From assembly GCA_020630975.1 (NCBI GenBank), contig JAHDID010000028.1:1-64000 (forward strand): 64,000 bases of DNA. The letters are read 5' to 3'. Within the stretch, counting starts at the first letter, position 1. Each line of letters begins with the position of its first letter. This document shows, one piece after another, positions 62,414 through 64,000 of the stretch. Source of the DNA: Verrucomicrobiota bacterium (GTDB lineage: Bacteria; Verrucomicrobiota; Verrucomicrobiia; Verrucomicrobiales; DEV007). Made by a program: the position numbers and the translations under genes. The notes beneath the pieces were generated by a model. The model worked only from the letters and a program-made list of their open reading frames with translations. It did no database searches and was not told the DNA's origin.

Positions 62414-63180
62414 GACAGTCTCAGGATGGTTTCGGTGATCTGCTCTCCCGCAGCCTTGGCTAGCTCACCGGTTTTGCGAAACTGGGATTTCGGTAGGCGT
62501 TTGGCGGGACCTGTCACCCAGAGAGTACCTACCGCCTGTCCCTCGATGCCAAATATCGGTGCGGCGATGCAGTGGATACCTTCGTCGGCCTCGGCATAGT
62601 CGGTAGAGTAGCCTTGCTTGACGATTCGCTGGCACTCGTTTTCCAGCTCGGTCCGATCTGTTATAGTTTGGGCCGTGCATCTATCCAGTGCCATCGTAGC
62701 GATCGCCTCTGCTCGCTCAGCATCGGGTAGATGGGCGAGCAGTAGTTTGCCTGGCGCATTATTATACAGGGCAAAGCGCAACCCTAAATTGACGACGATT
62801 CGCAGGGCTTCCACCCCCTCGACCTGATCGATGATGACGCCCTCTCTCCCACTCAGCACTCCGAGCTGCACAGTCTGCCCCGTCTGCTCGCGCAGACTCT
62901 CCATAGCACCCCGCGATACCTCAGGTAGGCTCACGGCACCTGCAGAGCTAGGCGCCAGCTTCAGCCAGCGGCTAGTCAGACGAAACGCCAAAGTATCGGC
63001 ATCGCGCGCTAGATAGCCGCGCGCCAGCAAGGTCTGCGTGATACGAAAAATGGCATTTTTCGGAGCATCTAGCGCTTTGCTCAGCTCAGATAGCGTCATC
63101 CCTGCGGGCTGGGTACTGAGCAGCTCCAACAGATCAAGACTGCGATCAAGCGCAGGAACGGAGCTAGTAGAATCGGCCAT
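62410..63180 (-). CDS. IclR family transcriptional regulator
   Basis: This protein has 256 residues. The N-terminal winged-helix domain (about 8-72) includes ALDRSLDLLELLSTQPAGMT and LSKALDAPKNAIFRITQTLL. The C-terminal effector domain (about 85-250) includes VQLGVLSGREGVIIDQVEG, FALYNNAPGKLLLAHLP, TDYAEADEGIHCIAAPIFG and VGTLWVTGPAKRLP, typical IclR/KdgR ligand pocket elements. The gene overlaps the following DUF1592 gene by 4 bp (ATGA), so it is the first gene of that operon and probably its regulator. A perfect 20-bp palindrome lies 23 bp upstream of the start. The usual effectors are aromatic or sugar-acid metabolites; none can be named. Confidence 0.93.
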   Translation of the reverse strand: MADSTSSVPALDRSLDLLELLSTQPAGMTLSELSKALDAPKNAIFRITQTLLARGYLARDADTLAFRLTSRWLKLAPSSAGAVSLPEVSRGAMESLREQTGQTVQLGVLSGREGVIIDQVEGVEALRIVVNLGLRFALYNNAPGKLLLAHLPDAERAEAIATMALDRCTAQTITDRTELENECQRIVKQGYSTDYAEADEGIHCIAAPIFGIEGQAVGTLWVTGPAKRLPKSQFRKTGELAKAAGEQITETILRLS

Positions 63181-63202
63181 AATTTGGTTCTATTTTTAGA
63201 AA

Positions 63203-63222
63203 GCGTTTTACAGGTAAAACGC
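63203..63222. promoter_or_regulatory. Perfect 20-bp palindrome, candidate operator
   Basis: GCGTTTTAC at 63203-63211 is the exact complement of GTAAAACGC at 63214-63222, with AG between. The position 23 bp upstream of the IclR start and the length fit an operator for that regulator, controlling the IclR-DUF1592-DUF1552-hydrolase run. A LacI-type protein would bind a site of similar shape. Confidence 0.6.
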
Positions 63223-63478
63223 CATCGCCGAGATTGCAATGACTGAAAGCCGCCCAAAGCCCTCCTAAAATATCAGGATGGGGAGACTGCTCTTTTTTGA
63301 GAACTACAGCAAGGAATGAGTAAATGCTGGGCGGCAAGAGACCCGCACGGACATTCATCGGCACCGACCATCCCTTCGCCACCGACCAGGTGAATCCGCA
63401 GAAGTGCACTTTCTGCCGCGATAGACAATATCGATTCGGATGTCGTGCCAGTCGCCACCTTTAGGAAGCACCCCCTGA
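63223..63478. other. Intergenic region, no gene recognised
   Basis: About 256 bp between the partial DUF1501 gene and the IclR operator. Minus-strand frames exist, one with WHDIRIDIVYRGRK, which could be a trace of a degraded coding region, but nothing complete can be supported. Confidence 0.3.
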
Positions 63479-64000
63479 CTAAATAAACAACTCCGGTCGC
63501 GCTTCGCCTCGGTTGGCCAAAGTAAATGGTCGGCCGCTAGCAGAATTTTCTTCCAGTCCAGGATCGATACCCATTCGCCAGGCGATGGTGGCATTGAAAT
63601 CGGTGACGTCGACAATGCCTTCGTCTGCATAGACTCCGTCTTTACTAGTCGAGCCGTAGATCTGACCAGCTTTCACGCCTGCACCAGCCATGAGGCAGGT
63701 GAAGCCATCTGGGTGGTGGTCTCTGCCTACATTAGGGTTCACCTCTGGCTTCCTGCCAAACTCGGTCGAAACCACGACTAGGGTAGAATCGAGCAGCCCT
63801 TTCTGAGTCAGATGAGTCAGTAGGGAGGATAGACCGCTATCGAGCTTGTTGGCATTGGACGGCATGCGGCCATAGATATCGTCGTGGTAGTCCCAGCCTC
63901 CTAGGTTGACTTTGACGAAGCGCACTCCGCGCTCGACGAGGCGGCCTGCTAGCAGACAGCTGCGACTGAAATCGCTTTTATTGTACAGTTTAACGATGTT
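63479..64000 (-). CDS. DUF1501 family protein, N-terminus beyond right edge
   Basis: The frame is open from the right edge (NIVKLYNKSDFSRSCLLAGR) to the stop at 63479, giving the last 173 residues. DUF1501 motifs are clear: FSRSCLLAGRLVERGVRFVK, VNLGGWDYHDDIYGRMP, TLVVVSTEFGRKPEVNPN, GRDHHPDGFTCLMAGAGVK and DFNATIAWRMGID. The protein should have the same fold as the DUF1501 protein at 48.9-50.1 kb. In PVC genomes its upstream neighbour is usually a DUF1549/DUF1553 gene, which should lie just beyond the window. An internal GTG at 63925 is not the start, because coding continues upstream of it. Confidence 0.93.
   Translation of the reverse strand, partial: NIVKLYNKSDFSRSCLLAGRLVERGVRFVKVNLGGWDYHDDIYGRMPSNANKLDSGLSSLLTHLTQKGLLDSTLVVVSTEFGRKPEVNPNVGRDHHPDGFTCLMAGAGVKAGQIYGSTSKDGVYADEGIVDVTDFNATIAWRMGIDPGLEENSASGRPFTLANRGEARPELFI

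Noticed and set aside
63355-63630. Minus-strand frame with WHDIRIDIVYRGRK between DUF1501 and IclR genes
   Set aside because: It overlaps the DUF1501 gene in another frame and is too short to assign; at most a decayed fragment.

Overview
The window looks like a chromosomal segment of a PVC-superphylum bacterium, most likely a member of Verrucomicrobiota. The main evidence is a set of families typical of that group: paired DUF1549/DUF1553 and DUF1501 proteins, a DUF1592-type cytochrome with a DUF1552 partner, an ECF sigma factor followed by a FecR/LamG protein, PA14 plus cupredoxin plus SHD1 architecture, and GH92. This is an inference from gene content; no rRNA or other marker is present.

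Layout. Positions 1-9430 are one incomplete minus-strand gene for a giant RTX-like protein (at least 3143 residues) built of about 330 glycine/aspartate nonapeptides in a strict hierarchy of periods. The very long plus-strand reading frame across it is only its antisense shadow. Then come ileS (+), a convergent metal-type RND pump and its adaptor (-), and ilvA (+). Positions 18.5-23.5 kb are an accessory stretch: four small minus-strand genes, three resembling toxin-immunity or SMI1/KNR4-type proteins, a RAYT (REP-associated tyrosine transposase) with flanking motif arrays, a group II intron 3' remnant and a duplicated palindromic block. A fused exonuclease/ATP-dependent DNA ligase follows (-), then a + strand run of lipoprotein, STAS protein, SpoIIE-type phosphatase, grpE and dnaJ, a DUF3597 gene (-) and dnaE2 (+).

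From 35 to 44 kb lie exported and surface genes: a membrane protein, a copper/PA14 protein, a beta-propeller protein, a Sel1 pseudokinase, an EF-hand/SGNH-like protein and a three-domain FKBP. Positions 44.3-50.1 kb hold a sigma/FecR-LamG/DUF1549-DUF1553/DUF1501 operon, interrupted before DUF1501 by a small inverted-repeat element carrying a GxxExxY gene. The right end has a phosphoesterase, an SGNH hydrolase, GH92 plus a glycosyltransferase, and a minus-strand operon IclR > DUF1592 > DUF1552 > double alpha/beta hydrolase with a perfect palindrome upstream of the regulator. A partial DUF1501 gene runs off the right edge.

The most unusual signal is in small repeats. A paired element, two copies of AATAGGGTACA exactly 21 bp apart, occurs four times, once in frame inside dnaE2 and once forming part of a terminator. 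Many REP-like hairpins occur as well, and three sets of them are translated: in the dnaE2 linker and at the N-termini of the DUF1552 and DUF1592 proteins. The single RAYT gene is the obvious candidate for spreading at least some of them. All coordinates and repeat spacings were counted by hand from the sequence; no database search was run.
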